Numbered from the stretch's first letter, positions 25,687 to 35,659 are shown. The stretch: 47,547 nt of DNA from Pseudoselenomonas ruminantium (GCF_900113715.1 NZ_FOQK01000025.1:1-47547); one strand, 5' to 3'. The notes: a model not told the origin generated them from the sequence alone. Numbers and translations: made by a program.

Positions 25687-26601
25687 ATGATTCAGCTAAA
25701 CCAACTCACAACCGAGCGGCGCAATCCGCAGACCGCTCATATCGACGAGCTCGATACGCTCGCTATGGTGACACTCATCAATAACGAGGATCAGACAGTA
25801 CCGCTCGCTGTCAGGGATGTACTGCCGCAGATCGCCGCCGCCATCGACCTGATTGCGGACAGACTCCGCTGCGGCAACCGTCTCATCTACATCGGCGCTG
25901 GCACCTCTGGCCGTCTCGGCATCCTCGACGCAGTCGAATGCCCGCCGACCTATGGCACCAGCCCCGATCTCGTGCAAGGACTGATAGCCGGCGGACTGCC
26001 AGCTATCTTCAAGGCCCAGGAGGGCGCAGAGGACAATCCTGGACTCGCCCGTCAGGACCTGGAGGACATCGGCCTGCAAAGAGGCGATGTGCTTGTCGGC
26101 ATTGCGGCCTCAGGCCGTACCCCCTACGTCATCGGCGGTCTCACCTATGCCCGCGAGCTCGGTGCTGCCACCATCGCCCTGTCGTGCAGTGCCGTTTCAA
26201 CGATTGCAGAGCTTGCCGATATCGCCATCACTCCCGTCACCGGCCCCGAAGCCATCACGGGCAGCACGCGCATGAAGGCCGGCACTGCCCAGAAACTCGT
26301 GCTCAATATGCTCTCCACAGGCACGATGATCAAACTCGGCAAAGTTTACGGCAATCTGATGGTCGACGTCAAAACCTCCAACCTCAAGCTCGAGGAACGC
26401 GCCCGCCGCATCGTCATGGAAGCCGCTGACTGCAGCCGTGAAGACGCCATCGCCGCTCTGGAAGCCGCCGATGGCAGCGCCAAGCTGGCCATCCTGATCC
26501 AGCTCACTGGCTGCACGCCTGCTGAGGGACAGGCTCTGCTTGCCCATTCGCAGGGAAAACTCAACCTTGCCTTGCAGAAAAAGGAGGAGCTGTCATCATG
26601 A
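25687..26601 (+). CDS. murQ: N-acetylmuramic acid 6-phosphate etherase
   Basis: 304 aa from the ATG at 25687 with AAGGAG upstream. SIS-domain lyase with family blocks LTTERRNPQTAHIDELDT, IGAGTSGRLGILDAVECPPTYG, IAASGRTPYVIGGL, and GPEAITGSTRMKAGTAQKLVLNMLST. Removes the lactyl ether of MurNAc-6-phosphate to give GlcNAc-6-phosphate. It overlaps the PTS gene by four bases (ATGA), so uptake and cleavage are translationally coupled. Confidence 0.97.
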   Translation: MIQLNQLTTERRNPQTAHIDELDTLAMVTLINNEDQTVPLAVRDVLPQIAAAIDLIADRLRCGNRLIYIGAGTSGRLGILDAVECPPTYGTSPDLVQGLIAGGLPAIFKAQEGAEDNPGLARQDLEDIGLQRGDVLVGIAASGRTPYVIGGLTYARELGAATIALSCSAVSTIAELADIAITPVTGPEAITGSTRMKAGTAQKLVLNMLSTGTMIKLGKVYGNLMVDVKTSNLKLEERARRIVMEAADCSREDAIAALEAADGSAKLAILIQLTGCTPAEGQALLAHSQGKLNLALQKKEELSS

Positions 26602-27971
26602 ATTACGAACACATCGCCCAAGAGATCTATGACGTGACCGGCCCAGCCGCCAACATCACCTCCATCAGCCATTGTATGACCCGCCTGCGCCTGTATCTTG
26701 CGCAACGCCCCGCAGATATGGAAGCCCGTCTGAAAAAGATTGAAGGCATCCTCGGTGTGAACGATACCGGCGATGAGCTGCAGATTATCCTCGGCCCTGG
26801 CACAGCGGATAGCGTCACCGATTGCTTTTCCCATATCGTGACAAAAGAATCTGCCGCCGCCAAAGCTGTTTCCTCTGCGTCCAGGCCACAGATTGGCGAT
26901 GGCCAGGCGCTCCATGCGCAGATCCGGGCAAAAAATGCTACACCATTCAAGTTATTCCTTAAACGCCTTGCCAGCATTTTCCTGCCATTGATACCGGCAT
27001 TCATCGCCTGCGGCCTGACTACGGGACTTTTAGGCACCGCCGCCAAGTTCGATCCCACCATTACGAGCACTGCCTGGTTCCAGCTTGGTGCCGTCGCTGG
27101 CAATGTCGTATTCTGGAGCATGAATCTTTTCATCGGCTACAACACCGCCAAGGAATTCGGCGGCTCGCCGATCCTCGGCGGCATCCTAGGCGGACTCATC
27201 AGCCATCCGGGACTGGCAGCCATCACGCTGGGAGACACCCAGCTCGTTCCAGGACGCGGCGGTGTCATCTCGGTGCTGCTCGTCGCCGCACTCGGTGCCT
27301 GGATTGAAAAGCGATTGCAGCGCCTGATCCCTGATATGTTCAGTCTCTTCCTGGTTCCCCTGCTGACCTTCCTGATTGCCGGGCCGATTGCCATCTGCCT
27401 GCTGCAGCCGCTCGGCGGCTTCATCGCTAGCAGTATCGGCAGTGCTGCCACCACGGCCGTCCAGAGCGGCGGTGCTATCACAGGCTTTGTACTCGGCGGT
27501 CTTTGGCTGCCCATCGTCATGCTCGGCATCCATCAGGCATTTACCCCGATCCATGTCGAACTGCTGTCCCAATATGGCATGACCATCCTGCTGCCGATCC
27601 TGGCCATGGCAGGTGCTGGTCAGGTAGGCGCCAGCTTTGCCGTCTTCTGCAAGACGAAGAATCCCCATCTCAAGAAAACCGTCGCCTCAGCGTTGCCGGT
27701 CGGCATCATGGGCATCGGTGAGCCGCTGATCTATGGTGTCACCCTGCCGCTGGGCAAGCCATTCCTCGCTGCCTGCATCGGTGGTGCCTTCGGCGGTGCC
27801 GTCCAGGCAGCCTTCGTGGTCGGTGCTTCGGCACTCGGCATCTCGGGGCTGCCGCTGGCCGCCACGACCAACCATGTACTCATCTATCTGGCAGGCGTAC
27901 TCACGGCCTACGTAACCGGCTTCATCGCCGCCTGGCTGCTCGGTTTCGATGACCCTGCCAACGAAGCGTGA
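26598..27971 (+). CDS. murP: PTS IIBC for MurNAc (MurP type)
   Basis: 457 aa. N-terminal IIB domain (1-90) with phosphocysteine C26 in ITSISHCMTRLRLYL, then a linker and IIC domain with about ten membrane segments (about 110-455), including GGSPILGGILGGLISHPGLA, LGIHQAFTPIHVELLSQYG and the conserved GIMGIGEPLIYGVTLPLGKPF. No IIA domain is fused, so it needs a IIA from elsewhere. Substrate inferred from the flanking murQ and mupG: MurNAc or a MurNAc disaccharide. Confidence 0.9.
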   Translation: MNYEHIAQEIYDVTGPAANITSISHCMTRLRLYLAQRPADMEARLKKIEGILGVNDTGDELQIILGPGTADSVTDCFSHIVTKESAAAKAVSSASRPQIGDGQALHAQIRAKNATPFKLFLKRLASIFLPLIPAFIACGLTTGLLGTAAKFDPTITSTAWFQLGAVAGNVVFWSMNLFIGYNTAKEFGGSPILGGILGGLISHPGLAAITLGDTQLVPGRGGVISVLLVAALGAWIEKRLQRLIPDMFSLFLVPLLTFLIAGPIAICLLQPLGGFIASSIGSAATTAVQSGGAITGFVLGGLWLPIVMLGIHQAFTPIHVELLSQYGMTILLPILAMAGAGQVGASFAVFCKTKNPHLKKTVASALPVGIMGIGEPLIYGVTLPLGKPFLAACIGGAFGGAVQAAFVVGASALGISGLPLAATTNHVLIYLAGVLTAYVTGFIAAWLLGFDDPANEA

Positions 27972-28016
27972 TTCCCGCTTCCGGCACGACTATAAAATGA
28001 TAAAGAAGGTAATATT

Positions 28017-29099
28017 ATGGAAAATGGTATTTCCATCTATCCAGGCCTTGACAACACCCCCGAGGAAAATCTGGCGCTGATTGAAAAGGCCGCCGCCTGC
28101 GGTTTCCGCCGGCTCTTTACCTCCCTGCATATCCCTGAAACAAATACCGCCGCCCTCAAGCGCGAGCTCTCAGAGCTCCTGAAAGCCGCCCGCCAGCATG
28201 ATATGGAGGTCATCTCCGACATCTCGCCGGCAACCATGGAACTGCTCGGCATCAAGGAGTTCAGCCCGCAAGCCTTCCGCATGCTCGGCATCACTACGCT
28301 GCGCCTCGATTACGGCTTCGGGCTTGAGGAGATTGTCCGGCTGTCACGCAACAAGCAGGGCATCCGCATCCAGCTCAACGCCTCGACAATCACAGGCAAG
28401 CTGCTGAGTGCCCTCGTCGAGATGGACGCCAACTTCCATCAGATCGACGCGCTGCATAATTTCTACCCGCGGCGCGGCACCGGCATCAGCGAGGAATTCC
28501 TCGTGCGCAAGACGATGATGCTGCACAAGCTCGGCATCCGCACCGGTGCCTTCGTACCCAGCCAGCATCGCCGCCGCGGCCCGCTGCACGATGGCCTGCC
28601 GACCATGGAGGAGCATCGTGACGAACCCAGCGAGCTGGCCGCCCGCCATCTCATCGCCCTCGGCATCGACTCAGTGTTTCTGGCTGACAGCCTGCCCGCT
28701 GATGAAGAGCTGGCCGCCATCGGCAGCCTGGCTGGCGACCAGGTCACACTGCGTGCAAAGCTCCTGACCCATGATCCCATCCAGCGCGAACTGCTCACGC
28801 ATACCTTCACGGCCCGTGCCGATGAAGCCCGTGACTGCATCCGGGCCGAGGAAAGCCGTGCGCTGCTGAAGAAGCAGCACGGCATCATCGCACCGGAAAA
28901 CACGCTTGTGCGGCCTGTCGGTGCCATCACCATCGATAACCAGGGCTACCAGCGCTACATGGGCGAACTGCAGATCATCCGCCATCCCCAGACTGCCGAC
29001 ACGCGGGTCAACGTCCCGGCCATGGTGGAGGAAAGCGAAGTCAACCTGCTCCAGTACATCACGCCAGGCCGAAAATTTTCATTCCGATTCGATACATAA
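28017..29099 (+). CDS. mupG: MupG-family 6-phospho-N-acetylmuramidase (DUF871)
   Basis: 360 aa. N-terminal TIM-barrel part (about 1-240; GISIYPGL, GFRRLFTSLHIPE, EVISDISPATMELLGI, LRLDYGF, QLNASTIT, HNFYPRRGTGIS) and a small C-terminal beta domain (about 250-358; GAITIDNQGYQRYMGELQII). DUF871 proteins such as S. aureus MupG split the phosphorylated MurNAc-GlcNAc disaccharide. This completes a recycling unit: uptake and phosphorylation (MurP), cleavage (MupG), lactyl ether removal (MurQ). 45 bases separate it from murP. Confidence 0.93.
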   Translation: MENGISIYPGLDNTPEENLALIEKAAACGFRRLFTSLHIPETNTAALKRELSELLKAARQHDMEVISDISPATMELLGIKEFSPQAFRMLGITTLRLDYGFGLEEIVRLSRNKQGIRIQLNASTITGKLLSALVEMDANFHQIDALHNFYPRRGTGISEEFLVRKTMMLHKLGIRTGAFVPSQHRRRGPLHDGLPTMEEHRDEPSELAARHLIALGIDSVFLADSLPADEELAAIGSLAGDQVTLRAKLLTHDPIQRELLTHTFTARADEARDCIRAEESRALLKKQHGIIAPENTLVRPVGAITIDNQGYQRYMGELQIIRHPQTADTRVNVPAMVEESEVNLLQYITPGRKFSFRFDT

Positions 29100-29122
29100 A
29101 CTGCTATAATAATTATGATTAT
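29082..29122 (+). promoter_or_regulatory. arsR promoter with possible autoregulatory site
   Basis: -10 TATAAT (29105-29110), 17-base spacer to a weak -35 TTCCGA (29082-29087, within the end of mupG). An imperfect palindrome ATAATTATGATTAT (29109-29122) overlaps the -10 and start point, where ArsR-family repressors usually bind their own promoter. Confidence 0.5.
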
Positions 29123-29145
29123 ATGCACAACTTAGGGAGGATTCC

Positions 29146-29517
29146 ATGGAAGAATTGACAGCTAACGATGACCTCTGCGAGATTCATCATACCCATCCAG
29201 ACAAATTAGAACACTGCGCCGTCCACAAACTCGACGACGCTACGAGTCAGGAACTCGCAGATATTTTCAAGATCCTTGGCGACAAGACCCGCATCAAGCT
29301 GCTCTCCCTGCTGGCCTCCGAAACCGAGCTCTGTGTCTGTGATATTGCCGAATCGTTGCAGATGGGCCAGTCTGCGATCTCACACCAGCTGCGCGTACTG
29401 CGCGCAGCCCGGCTGGTGAAGTTCCGCAAGGTCGGCAAGGAAGCCTTCTACTCCCTCGATGACGACCATGTCGTCAAGCTCATGAGCCAGGGCCTCGACC
29501 ATGTGCGCGAGACCTGA
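29146..29517 (+). CDS. ArsR/SmtB-family metal-sensing repressor
   Basis: 123 aa winged-helix protein (FKILGDKTRIKLLSLLASETELCVCDIAESLQMGQSAISHQLRVLRAARLV). Two metal motifs are visible. ELCVCD (C63, C65) with the Cys/His-rich N-terminus (C11, H14, H15, H17, H23, C24, H27) resembles the alpha3N site of CadC. At the C-terminus D106-x-H108-x10-H119-x2-E122 matches the alpha5 zinc site of CzrA/SmtB. So it could sense Zn, Cd or Pb and release DNA when bound. No metal exporter lies next to it in this window; the next gene is a cell-wall hydrolase, so its target is unknown. Confidence 0.92.
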   Translation: MEELTANDDLCEIHHTHPDKLEHCAVHKLDDATSQELADIFKILGDKTRIKLLSLLASETELCVCDIAESLQMGQSAISHQLRVLRAARLVKFRKVGKEAFYSLDDDHVVKLMSQGLDHVRET

Positions 29518-29559
29518 CGGCCAATAGCCGCTATCCTCTTGGCAGAAAGGACGGTTCCG

Positions 29560-30315
29560 ATGAAGAAATCCCGGTTGCTCCGCGCCGGCATCCTGACTGG
29601 CGTATCGCTTATGTTCCTGACTGGCGCTGCCTTTGCATCGCCCACACTTCATGCTGGCTCACACGGTCATGACGTATTGCTGCTGCAGAAAAAGCTCAAG
29701 ACCATCGGCTACACCATCAGCTCCGTTGACGGCGTCTATGGCAATGAAACCGAACGCGCTGTTGCCGAATTCCAGCGCGACCAGAAGATCCGCGTGACCG
29801 GTATCGTCAACAATGCCACCTGGCGGGCGCTCCAAAAGGCCAAGCAACGCGAATGGGGAGCGAATGTGCCGCCGCCAGCGGCGCCTTCGCTCCCCAACCA
29901 AAAGCTTCCTCTTGCCCCGAACAATAAACCGATCCTTGCTCCGGGCAAGGTCAAGGACATCATCAAGACAGCCAAGTCCTATATCGGTGTGCCCTACAAA
30001 TTCGGCGGCACAACCCCCAAGGCCTTTGACTGCTCCGGCTACCTGCAATACGTCTTTGCCCAGAACGGCATCGCCATACCGCGTACAGCCGATGAGCAGT
30101 ACAAGCTCGGACGCCGCACCACCAGCAGCCGCCAGCTTGTGCCCGGCGATCTCGTCTTCTTCACGACCTATGAACCCGGAGCCTCGCACTGCGGCATCTA
30201 CCTGGGTGATGGAGACTTCATCCACGCCAGCTCCAGCAAAGGCGTCCGCATCGACAGCCTGTCCAGTGACTATTGGCAGCCGCGATACTACGGCGGCAAG
30301 CATATCGTGAAATAA
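29560..30315 (+). CDS. Secreted NlpC/P60 peptidoglycan hydrolase
   Basis: 251 aa from the ATG at 29560 (AAAGGACGG upstream). Signal peptide 1-27 (KKSR, hydrophobic core, AFA-SP). Peptidoglycan-binding domain type 1 at about 33-95 (GHDVLLLQKKLKTIGY, DGVYGNETERAVAEFQ). Pro-rich linker 102-128. NlpC/P60 peptidase from about 130 to the end, with C158 in AFDCSGYLQYVF, H210 in GASHCGIYLGDGDFIH and H222. It should cut peptide stems in the wall. It is 42 bases after the metal sensor and converges on an unrecognised gene that ends five bases further on, with no terminator between them. Confidence 0.95.
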   Translation: MKKSRLLRAGILTGVSLMFLTGAAFASPTLHAGSHGHDVLLLQKKLKTIGYTISSVDGVYGNETERAVAEFQRDQKIRVTGIVNNATWRALQKAKQREWGANVPPPAAPSLPNQKLPLAPNNKPILAPGKVKDIIKTAKSYIGVPYKFGGTTPKAFDCSGYLQYVFAQNGIAIPRTADEQYKLGRRTTSSRQLVPGDLVFFTTYEPGASHCGIYLGDGDFIHASSSKGVRIDSLSSDYWQPRYYGGKHIVK

Positions 30316-30320
30316 GGCCG

Positions 30321-30734
30321 TCAGAGCATCTCTTCGAGTATGTTCCGGCGCGGCACGAATTTGACCTTGGCCTGTCCGATAAGCTCCGTGCCATCGGGGG
30401 CCTTGGGAATCGGCTTTGACTCGTCGATCACCGGCCGGAGTTTCGGCATCAGGCGATAGCAGCTCTCCAGATGACCGTTCTCATAAACGGAGATCCGGAT
30501 GCTGCCATCGGGCAGGATGCGTTTCACAGTCTCGGAAAACTCGCGCTGAACCTTGAGTTGCTTGATCTCTTCGCGCCGTTCTTCCATTGCCTCCAGCGTC
30601 TTTTCCAAGCTGCCTTTGCGCTGGGCCAGCAGACTGGAGAACAACTGCTGGAAATCTGCTGCTTTTGCTGTTGTCGTCTGCCTGCTGCCTGTTTCCCCGG
30701 CAAGCAGGCCAAAACCATCGATCTTTACCGCCAT
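30321..30734 (-). CDS. Unrecognised 137-aa protein
   Basis: I do not recognise a family. A perfect AGGAGG lies seven bases before the ATG and codon use looks like its neighbours, so it is probably real. No signal peptide or membrane segment. Residues about 40-68 are strongly charged and likely a coiled coil (KGSLEKTLEAMEERREEIKQ). Residues about 70-92 are beta-like (VKRILPDGSIRISVYENGHLES), and the tail is basic. It stands alone between the NlpC gene and the hem operon terminator, in the same direction as the hem genes but downstream of their terminator counted the other way, so it needs its own promoter. Confidence 0.7.
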   Translation of the reverse strand: MAVKIDGFGLLAGETGSRQTTTAKAADFQQLFSSLLAQRKGSLEKTLEAMEERREEIKQLKVQREFSETVKRILPDGSIRISVYENGHLESCYRLMPKLRPVIDESKPIPKAPDGTELIGQAKVKFVPRRNILEEML

Positions 30735-30798
30735 AAGCTATCCTCCTGTACAGATCTGACATCTCTACAGGTATTATCGGCGAAAATGGGAAAAACTT

Positions 30799-30838
30799 AA
30801 AAATCCCTGCAGACTTCTGATCGTCTGCAGGGATTTTT
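30799..30838. terminator. Terminator of the hem operon
   Basis: Sixteen-bp perfect stem (30799-30814 with 30823-30838), 8-base loop, A/T tracts on both sides. It lies ten bases after the hemL stop codon, on the minus strand. Confidence 0.95.
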
Positions 30839-30848
30839 GCGTCTGTAT

Positions 30849-32168
30849 TTATTTTCTGCTGTCAGCCACAGCCTGGAAGGCAATCTCTGCAGCAGCGATT
30901 GTACGGTCAATGTCCGCATCGCTGTGCGCGCCACTCATGAAGAGCGTCTCGAACTGCGACGGCGCCAGGTAGATGCCCTGCTCGAGCATCGCCTTGAACC
31001 AGACTTTGAACGCCTGCTGATCCGACGCACAGGAATCCTCATAGTCAAAGACATCGTGATCATTGAAGAAGATACCGAACATCGAACCGGCCTGATGTGC
31101 CTGGATCGTGACGCCAGCTGCCTTGGCTTTTTCCTGCCACCCCAGCAGGAGCTTCTTCGTCTTGAGCGTGAGCTCACGGCTGTAATCAGCCTTGCCATCC
31201 TCCGGCTCCGCCGTAAGGATCTTGAGCGTCTCAAGACCTGCCGTCATAGCCAGCGGGTTGCCCGAGAGCGTACCCGCTTGATAGACAGGGCCAGCCGGCG
31301 AGACCTTCTGCATGATGTCCCGGCGGCCGCCATAGGCAGCAACCGGCAGGCCACCGCCGATAATCTTGCCGAGGCAGGTAAGGTCTGGCGTGATACCATA
31401 AGCTGCCTGAGCCCCACCCAGGGATGCACGGAACCCGCACATGACCTCATCGAAGATCAGCAGAGCGCCATGCTTTTCCGTCAGATTGCGCAGCGTGCGC
31501 AGGTAGCCCTGCTTCGGCGGCACGCAGCCCATGTTGCCTGCCACCGGCTCCACGATGACCGCTGCGACCTCATCGCCAATCTCTTCCATGACCTTCGTGA
31601 TGGCTTCCGCATCGTTATACGGCACCGAAATCGTATCCTGTGCCGTGCCCTTCGTAACCCCTGGCGAGCTCGGCACACCGAACGTTGCCATGCCCGAACC
31701 GGCATTGACGAGCAGGCTGTCGCTATGGCCATGATAGCAGCCGATGAATTTGACAATCTTATCCCGGCCCGTATAGCCGCGGGCAAGACGCAGCGCACTC
31801 ATCGTCGCCTCCGTGCCGGAGTTCACCATGCGGATGACTTCAATCGACGGATAGACCTGCATGACGAGCTTGGCCAGCTCCGACTCGATGCAGGTCGGCG
31901 CACCATAGCTCGTGCCGCGCGTGGCAGCCTCCTGCAGGGCCTTGACGACCTGCGGATGCGCATGGCCGACGACCATCGGCCCCCAGGAACCCACATAATC
32001 GATGTATTCGTTGCCATCGATATCATAGATCTTATCGCCCTCAGCCCGGGCGATGAATGGCGGATTGCAGTCCACACTAGCATACGAGCGGACCGGACTA
32101 TTGACGCCCCCCGGCATGAGGTTCTTGGCCTCAGCAAAGGCAGCAGCAGATTTTTCAAGATTCAACAT
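30849..32168 (-). CDS. hemL: Glutamate-1-semialdehyde 2,1-aminomutase
   Basis: 439 aa, PLP fold type [13 protein letters not shown] near the N-terminus, [37 protein letters not shown] and the PLP lysine K268 in [17 protein letters not shown]. Isomerises glutamate-1-semialdehyde, made by HemA, to 5-aminolevulinate. Last gene of the tetrapyrrole operon, three bases after hemB. Confidence 0.97.
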   Translation of the reverse strand: MLNLEKSAAAFAEAKNLMPGGVNSPVRSYASVDCNPPFIARAEGDKIYDIDGNEYIDYVGSWGPMVVGHAHPQVVKALQEAATRGTSYGAPTCIESELAKLVMQVYPSIEVIRMVNSGTEATMSALRLARGYTGRDKIVKFIGCYHGHSDSLLVNAGSGMATFGVPSSPGVTKGTAQDTISVPYNDAEAITKVMEEIGDEVAAVIVEPVAGNMGCVPPKQGYLRTLRNLTEKHGALLIFDEVMCGFRASLGGAQAAYGITPDLTCLGKIIGGGLPVAAYGGRRDIMQKVSPAGPVYQAGTLSGNPLAMTAGLETLKILTAEPEDGKADYSRELTLKTKKLLLGWQEKAKAAGVTIQAHQAGSMFGIFFNDHDVFDYEDSCASDQQAFKVWFKAMLEQGIYLAPSQFETLFMSGAHSDADIDRTIAAAEIAFQAVADSRK

Positions 32169-32171
32169 GGC

Positions 32172-33152
32172 TTACACCTCTTCTTTGAGCCATTTCGCAG
32201 CATCCATGGCATGATACGTGATGATGATATCGGCCCCGGCGCGTTTCATGCTCAGGAGCGTCTCCAGCACGATGCGCTTCTCATCGATCCAGCCATTGGC
32301 AGCGGCCGCCTTGACCATCGCATATTCGCCGCTGACATTGTAGACAGCCACCGGATGATGGATATGGTCGCGTACCTGGCGCACGACATCGAGATAAGCC
32401 AGCGCTGGCTTCACCATGATGATGTCCGCCCCCTCGGCTACATCGAGATCGACTTCCTTGATGGCTTCATGGGCATTGGCCGGATCCATCTGATACTGGC
32501 GGCGGTCACCAAAGCAGGGAGCGCTATCCGCAGCATCGCGGAACGGGCCATAATAGCCCGAAGCGTATTTGACCGCATAGCTCATGATGGATACATTGGT
32601 ATAGCCAGCTTCATCAAGTGCCTCGCGGATGGCTGCCACACGGCCATCCATCATATCCGACGGCGCAATGATGTCCACGCCGGCCTTTGCCTGCGACACC
32701 GCTACTTTCTGCAACAGCTTGAGCGTCTTGTCATTGTCCACGTAGTGGTCTTCCAGATGGCCGCAATGACCATGCGACGTATACTGGCACAGGCAGACAT
32801 CGCCAATGACCATGAGTTCCGGCACAGCCTCCTTGATGGCCTTGATGGCGCGCTGTACGGGGCTCGTCATATCCCAGGCACTCGAACCGTCTTCGTCCTT
32901 GTACTCTGGCAGGCCGAATACCTCGACGGCGGGAATGCCGAGTTGCCAGCATTCCTGGGCAGTCTTCACGGCATTGTCGACCGACAGATGATAGCAGTCC
33001 GGCATGCTCGGGATCTCTTCTTTGATGTTTTCGCCTGGAACGACAAACAACGGATAGACAAAGTCCTTGGCCGAAAGGCTCGTCTCACGGACCATAGCGC
33101 GCATAGCAGGCGAGATGCGCATGCGGCGCGGGCGAAGTTTCTGAGTATACAT
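32172..33152 (-). CDS. hemB: Porphobilinogen synthase
   Basis: 326 aa from the ATG at 33152, since AGGAG sits nine bases before it and directly abuts the alternative ATG at 33161. Zinc cysteines C120, C122 and C130 ([13 protein letters not shown]); Schiff-base lysines in [16 protein letters not shown] and [10 protein letters not shown]. Joins two 5-aminolevulinates to porphobilinogen. Zn-dependent type by the three cysteines. Confidence 0.97.
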   Translation of the reverse strand: MYTQKLRPRRMRISPAMRAMVRETSLSAKDFVYPLFVVPGENIKEEIPSMPDCYHLSVDNAVKTAQECWQLGIPAVEVFGLPEYKDEDGSSAWDMTSPVQRAIKAIKEAVPELMVIGDVCLCQYTSHGHCGHLEDHYVDNDKTLKLLQKVAVSQAKAGVDIIAPSDMMDGRVAAIREALDEAGYTNVSIMSYAVKYASGYYGPFRDAADSAPCFGDRRQYQMDPANAHEAIKEVDLDVAEGADIIMVKPALAYLDVVRQVRDHIHHPVAVYNVSGEYAMVKAAAANGWIDEKRIVLETLLSMKRAGADIIITYHAMDAAKWLKEEV

Positions 33153-33173
33153 AAAGTCCATCTCCTATGAAAA

Positions 33174-34688
33174 TCACATGTTTTCTTTGATTGCTTCCAC
33201 AAGGCCATCAATCGTGTATTCTTTCGCCACGATGTCTGGCTCGATGCCATTGCTCTTGGCCGTGTCAGCCGTGACCGGGCCGATGGCGGCCGTCTTCACC
33301 CCAGCCAGTGCGGCTGCCGCGCCCACAATCTGGATGAGATTCGTCACTGTCGAAGAGCTCGTGAAGGTTACAAGGTCGATCTTGCCGCTTGCGAGCTGGG
33401 CCTTGAGTGCCTCCCCGTCCACGGCAGCAGCCACGGTCTGATATGCCGGGACAACATCTACCACCGCACCCTGCTCACGGAGCTTCTCGGGCAGGATCTC
33501 CCGAGCCTCCTGGGCCCGCGGCAGCAAGATCTTCGCATGGGGCGGCAGTTTCCCCTGGAGCGCTTCCAAAACACCCTCGGCGCGGAATTCCTGCGGCACG
33601 ACATCAGCCAGTATGCCATAGGCCTTGAGCTTTTCAGCCGTAGCGCTGCCAATAGCCGCCACCTTCGCATATCCCATTGCCCGCGCGTCCTTGCCAGCTG
33701 CAAACAAACGGGCAAAGAAATGCTCCACACCATTGACGCTCGTGAAAATCAGCCATTGATAATCGCTGAGATTGCCGATGGCAGCATCAAGCGCTGCATA
33801 ATCATCGGCGGGATCTTCGATGCGGATAGCCGGTGTCTCGATAACCTTGGCCCCCAGCTGTTCAAGACGCGCCGTCAGCTTCGAAGCCTGGCTGCGGGCC
33901 CGCGTGACAAGCACTGTCTTACCAAACAGCGGATGCGTCTTCGGTTCATCAAACCACTGCAGTTTTTCACGCAGGTTGACAACATCACCAACAATAAAGA
34001 TTGCTGGCGGCTTGAGACCAGCTTTCGCTACATCCTCTGCTGCCGTGCCGACCGTCGTCATGAGCACACGCTGCTCAGGCTTCGTACCCCAGCGGATAAC
34101 AGCCGCCGGCGTATCAGCCGGACGGCCATTTTCGATGAGTTTAGCCGTGATATGCGGCAGATTCGCTACGCCCATGAGGAAGACGAGCGTGTCGACACCA
34201 GTCGCCAGATGCTCCCAGCGCATATTGCTCTTTCCCTTGGTCGGATCTTCATGGCCCGTGACCACGGCAAACGAAGTCGCCACCGCCCGATGCGTGACCG
34301 GAATCCCTGCATAAGCCGGTACCGAAATCGCCGACGTGATGCCTGGCACGATTTCAAAGGGCAGGCCATTTTCCTGCAGCAGCAATCCTTCCTCACCGCC
34401 ACGGCCAAAGACAAACGGATCGCCGCCCTTGAGACGCACGACGCATTTTCCCTCCTTGGCCTTATCGACCAGCAGCTGATTGATATCCTCCTGCTTCATC
34501 GTATGATTGCTCGATGCCTTGCCGACGTAAATATACTCAGCATCATCGGGCGCCCACTGAAGAATGCGGTCATCGGCCAGGCGATCATAGACGACAACAT
34601 CTGCCTGCTTGAGACAGTCCACTGCCTTGAGGCTGATCAGACGATAATCCCCGGGGCCAGCCCCCACCAAATAAACCATTCCTGCCAT
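33174..34688 (-). CDS. cobA-hemD: Fused uroporphyrinogen-III methyltransferase / synthase
   Basis: 504 aa fusion. Residues 1-245 are the SAM-dependent methyltransferase (SUMT): [61 protein letters not shown]. Residues about 255-500 are uroporphyrinogen-III synthase (HemD), weakly conserved as usual: [69 protein letters not shown]. It makes uroporphyrinogen III and diverts it to precorrin-2, which feeds sirohaem and cobalamin. Such fusions are common in Firmicutes. Confidence 0.95.
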   Translation of the reverse strand: MAGMVYLVGAGPGDYRLISLKAVDCLKQADVVVYDRLADDRILQWAPDDAEYIYVGKASSNHTMKQEDINQLLVDKAKEGKCVVRLKGGDPFVFGRGGEEGLLLQENGLPFEIVPGITSAISVPAYAGIPVTHRAVATSFAVVTGHEDPTKGKSNMRWEHLATGVDTLVFLMGVANLPHITAKLIENGRPADTPAAVIRWGTKPEQRVLMTTVGTAAEDVAKAGLKPPAIFIVGDVVNLREKLQWFDEPKTHPLFGKTVLVTRARSQASKLTARLEQLGAKVIETPAIRIEDPADDYAALDAAIGNLSDYQWLIFTSVNGVEHFFARLFAAGKDARAMGYAKVAAIGSATAEKLKAYGILADVVPQEFRAEGVLEALQGKLPPHAKILLPRAQEAREILPEKLREQGAVVDVVPAYQTVAAAVDGEALKAQLASGKIDLVTFTSSSTVTNLIQIVGAAAALAGVKTAAIGPVTADTAKSNGIEPDIVAKEYTIDGLVEAIKENM

Positions 34689-34714
34689 ATATCTATCTCT
34701 CCCTTGTTCCTTTA

Positions 34715-35659
34715 TTAATTGCGATCAAGCAGCAGCCCGAGTTTATGCATGATCTCAAGGCCGCCCTTTGCCAGCAGCATGTCAGCCAGCTGACGGCCGA
34801 GAAACTCGGCATCAGCAGCCTGCCCTGTGATCTTGTCGCGGTAAAGCTTGCTGCCATCGAGCGAGGCAATGACGGCCTCGACCTGCAGCTGCCCCGCCTC
34901 AGCCGGGGTTGCATAAACGCCGACAGGCACCTGGCAGCCGCCCTCGACGCGGCCGAGGAATGCCCGCTCAGCTGTCGCGCACCGCACAGTCTCGTCATCA
35001 TTAAGGAAATCGATAAGCGCACGGATCTCGGCATCATCGGCCCGCGTCTCGATGGCCAGCGCCCCCTGTCCTACGGCCGGCAGGACGATGCTCTTCGGCA
35101 GCACATCCGTGATGCGCTCGCCGAATCCCAGGCGCTTCAGCCCCGCCACGGCCAGGATGATAGCATCAAAATCCTCATCCGCAAGCTTTTGCAAGCGTGT
35201 GTTGACATTGCCGCGCAGATCGCAGATATTGAGATCGGGGCGCACATGCAGCAGCTGTGCCTTGCGGCGCAGGCTCGACGTACCGACCTTCGCACCGAGT
35301 GGCAGAGCGTCAAAGCGCTGGTATTCCGGGCTGACTACCGCATCACCGGGATCGAAGCGCTTGGTGATGGCCGAAATCACCAAGCCATCGGGAACCTCTG
35401 TCGGCATATCCTTGAGGCTATGCACAGCCAGGTCGATGCCCCCGGTCAGCATGTCTGTTTCCAACTCCTTGGTAAAGAGGCCCTTGCCGCCGATCTTGGC
35501 CAACGGCGCATCGAGTATCTTGTCTCCCTTGGTCGTCATGAGCTTCAGCTCAACGGTCAGTGCCGGGTATTTCTCCTCCAGGCGGCTCTTGACGTATTCC
35601 GCCTGCCAAAGCGCGAGCTTACTGCTCCGCGTACCGATAATGATGGTGTCTTTCTTCAC
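34715..35659 (-). CDS. hemC: Hydroxymethylbilane synthase
   Basis: 314 aa from a GTG at 35659 (AGGAGA about 11 bases upstream). Family blocks IIIGTRSSKLALWQAE, HSLKDMPTEVPDGL, GTSSLRRKAQLL, LRGNVNTRLQKL, and C242 in EGGCQVPVGVYA, which binds the dipyrromethane cofactor. Polymerises four porphobilinogens. Its first 41 bases overlap the end of hemA in another frame, an unusually long overlap. Confidence 0.96.
   Translation of the reverse strand: MKKDTIIIGTRSSKLALWQAEYVKSRLEEKYPALTVELKLMTTKGDKILDAPLAKIGGKGLFTKELETDMLTGGIDLAVHSLKDMPTEVPDGLVISAITKRFDPGDAVVSPEYQRFDALPLGAKVGTSSLRRKAQLLHVRPDLNICDLRGNVNTRLQKLADEDFDAIILAVAGLKRLGFGERITDVLPKSIVLPAVGQGALAIETRADDAEIRALIDFLNDDETVRCATAERAFLGRVEGGCQVPVGVYATPAEAGQLQVEAVIASLDGSKLYRDKITGQAADAEFLGRQLADMLLAKGGLEIMHKLGLLLDRN

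Noticed and set aside
30837-33170. A 777-codon open frame on the plus strand
   Set aside because: It is antisense to hemL and hemB, which have complete family motifs and ribosome sites. Composition is His/Arg-rich with no recognisable domain. It arises from codon bias on the opposite strand.
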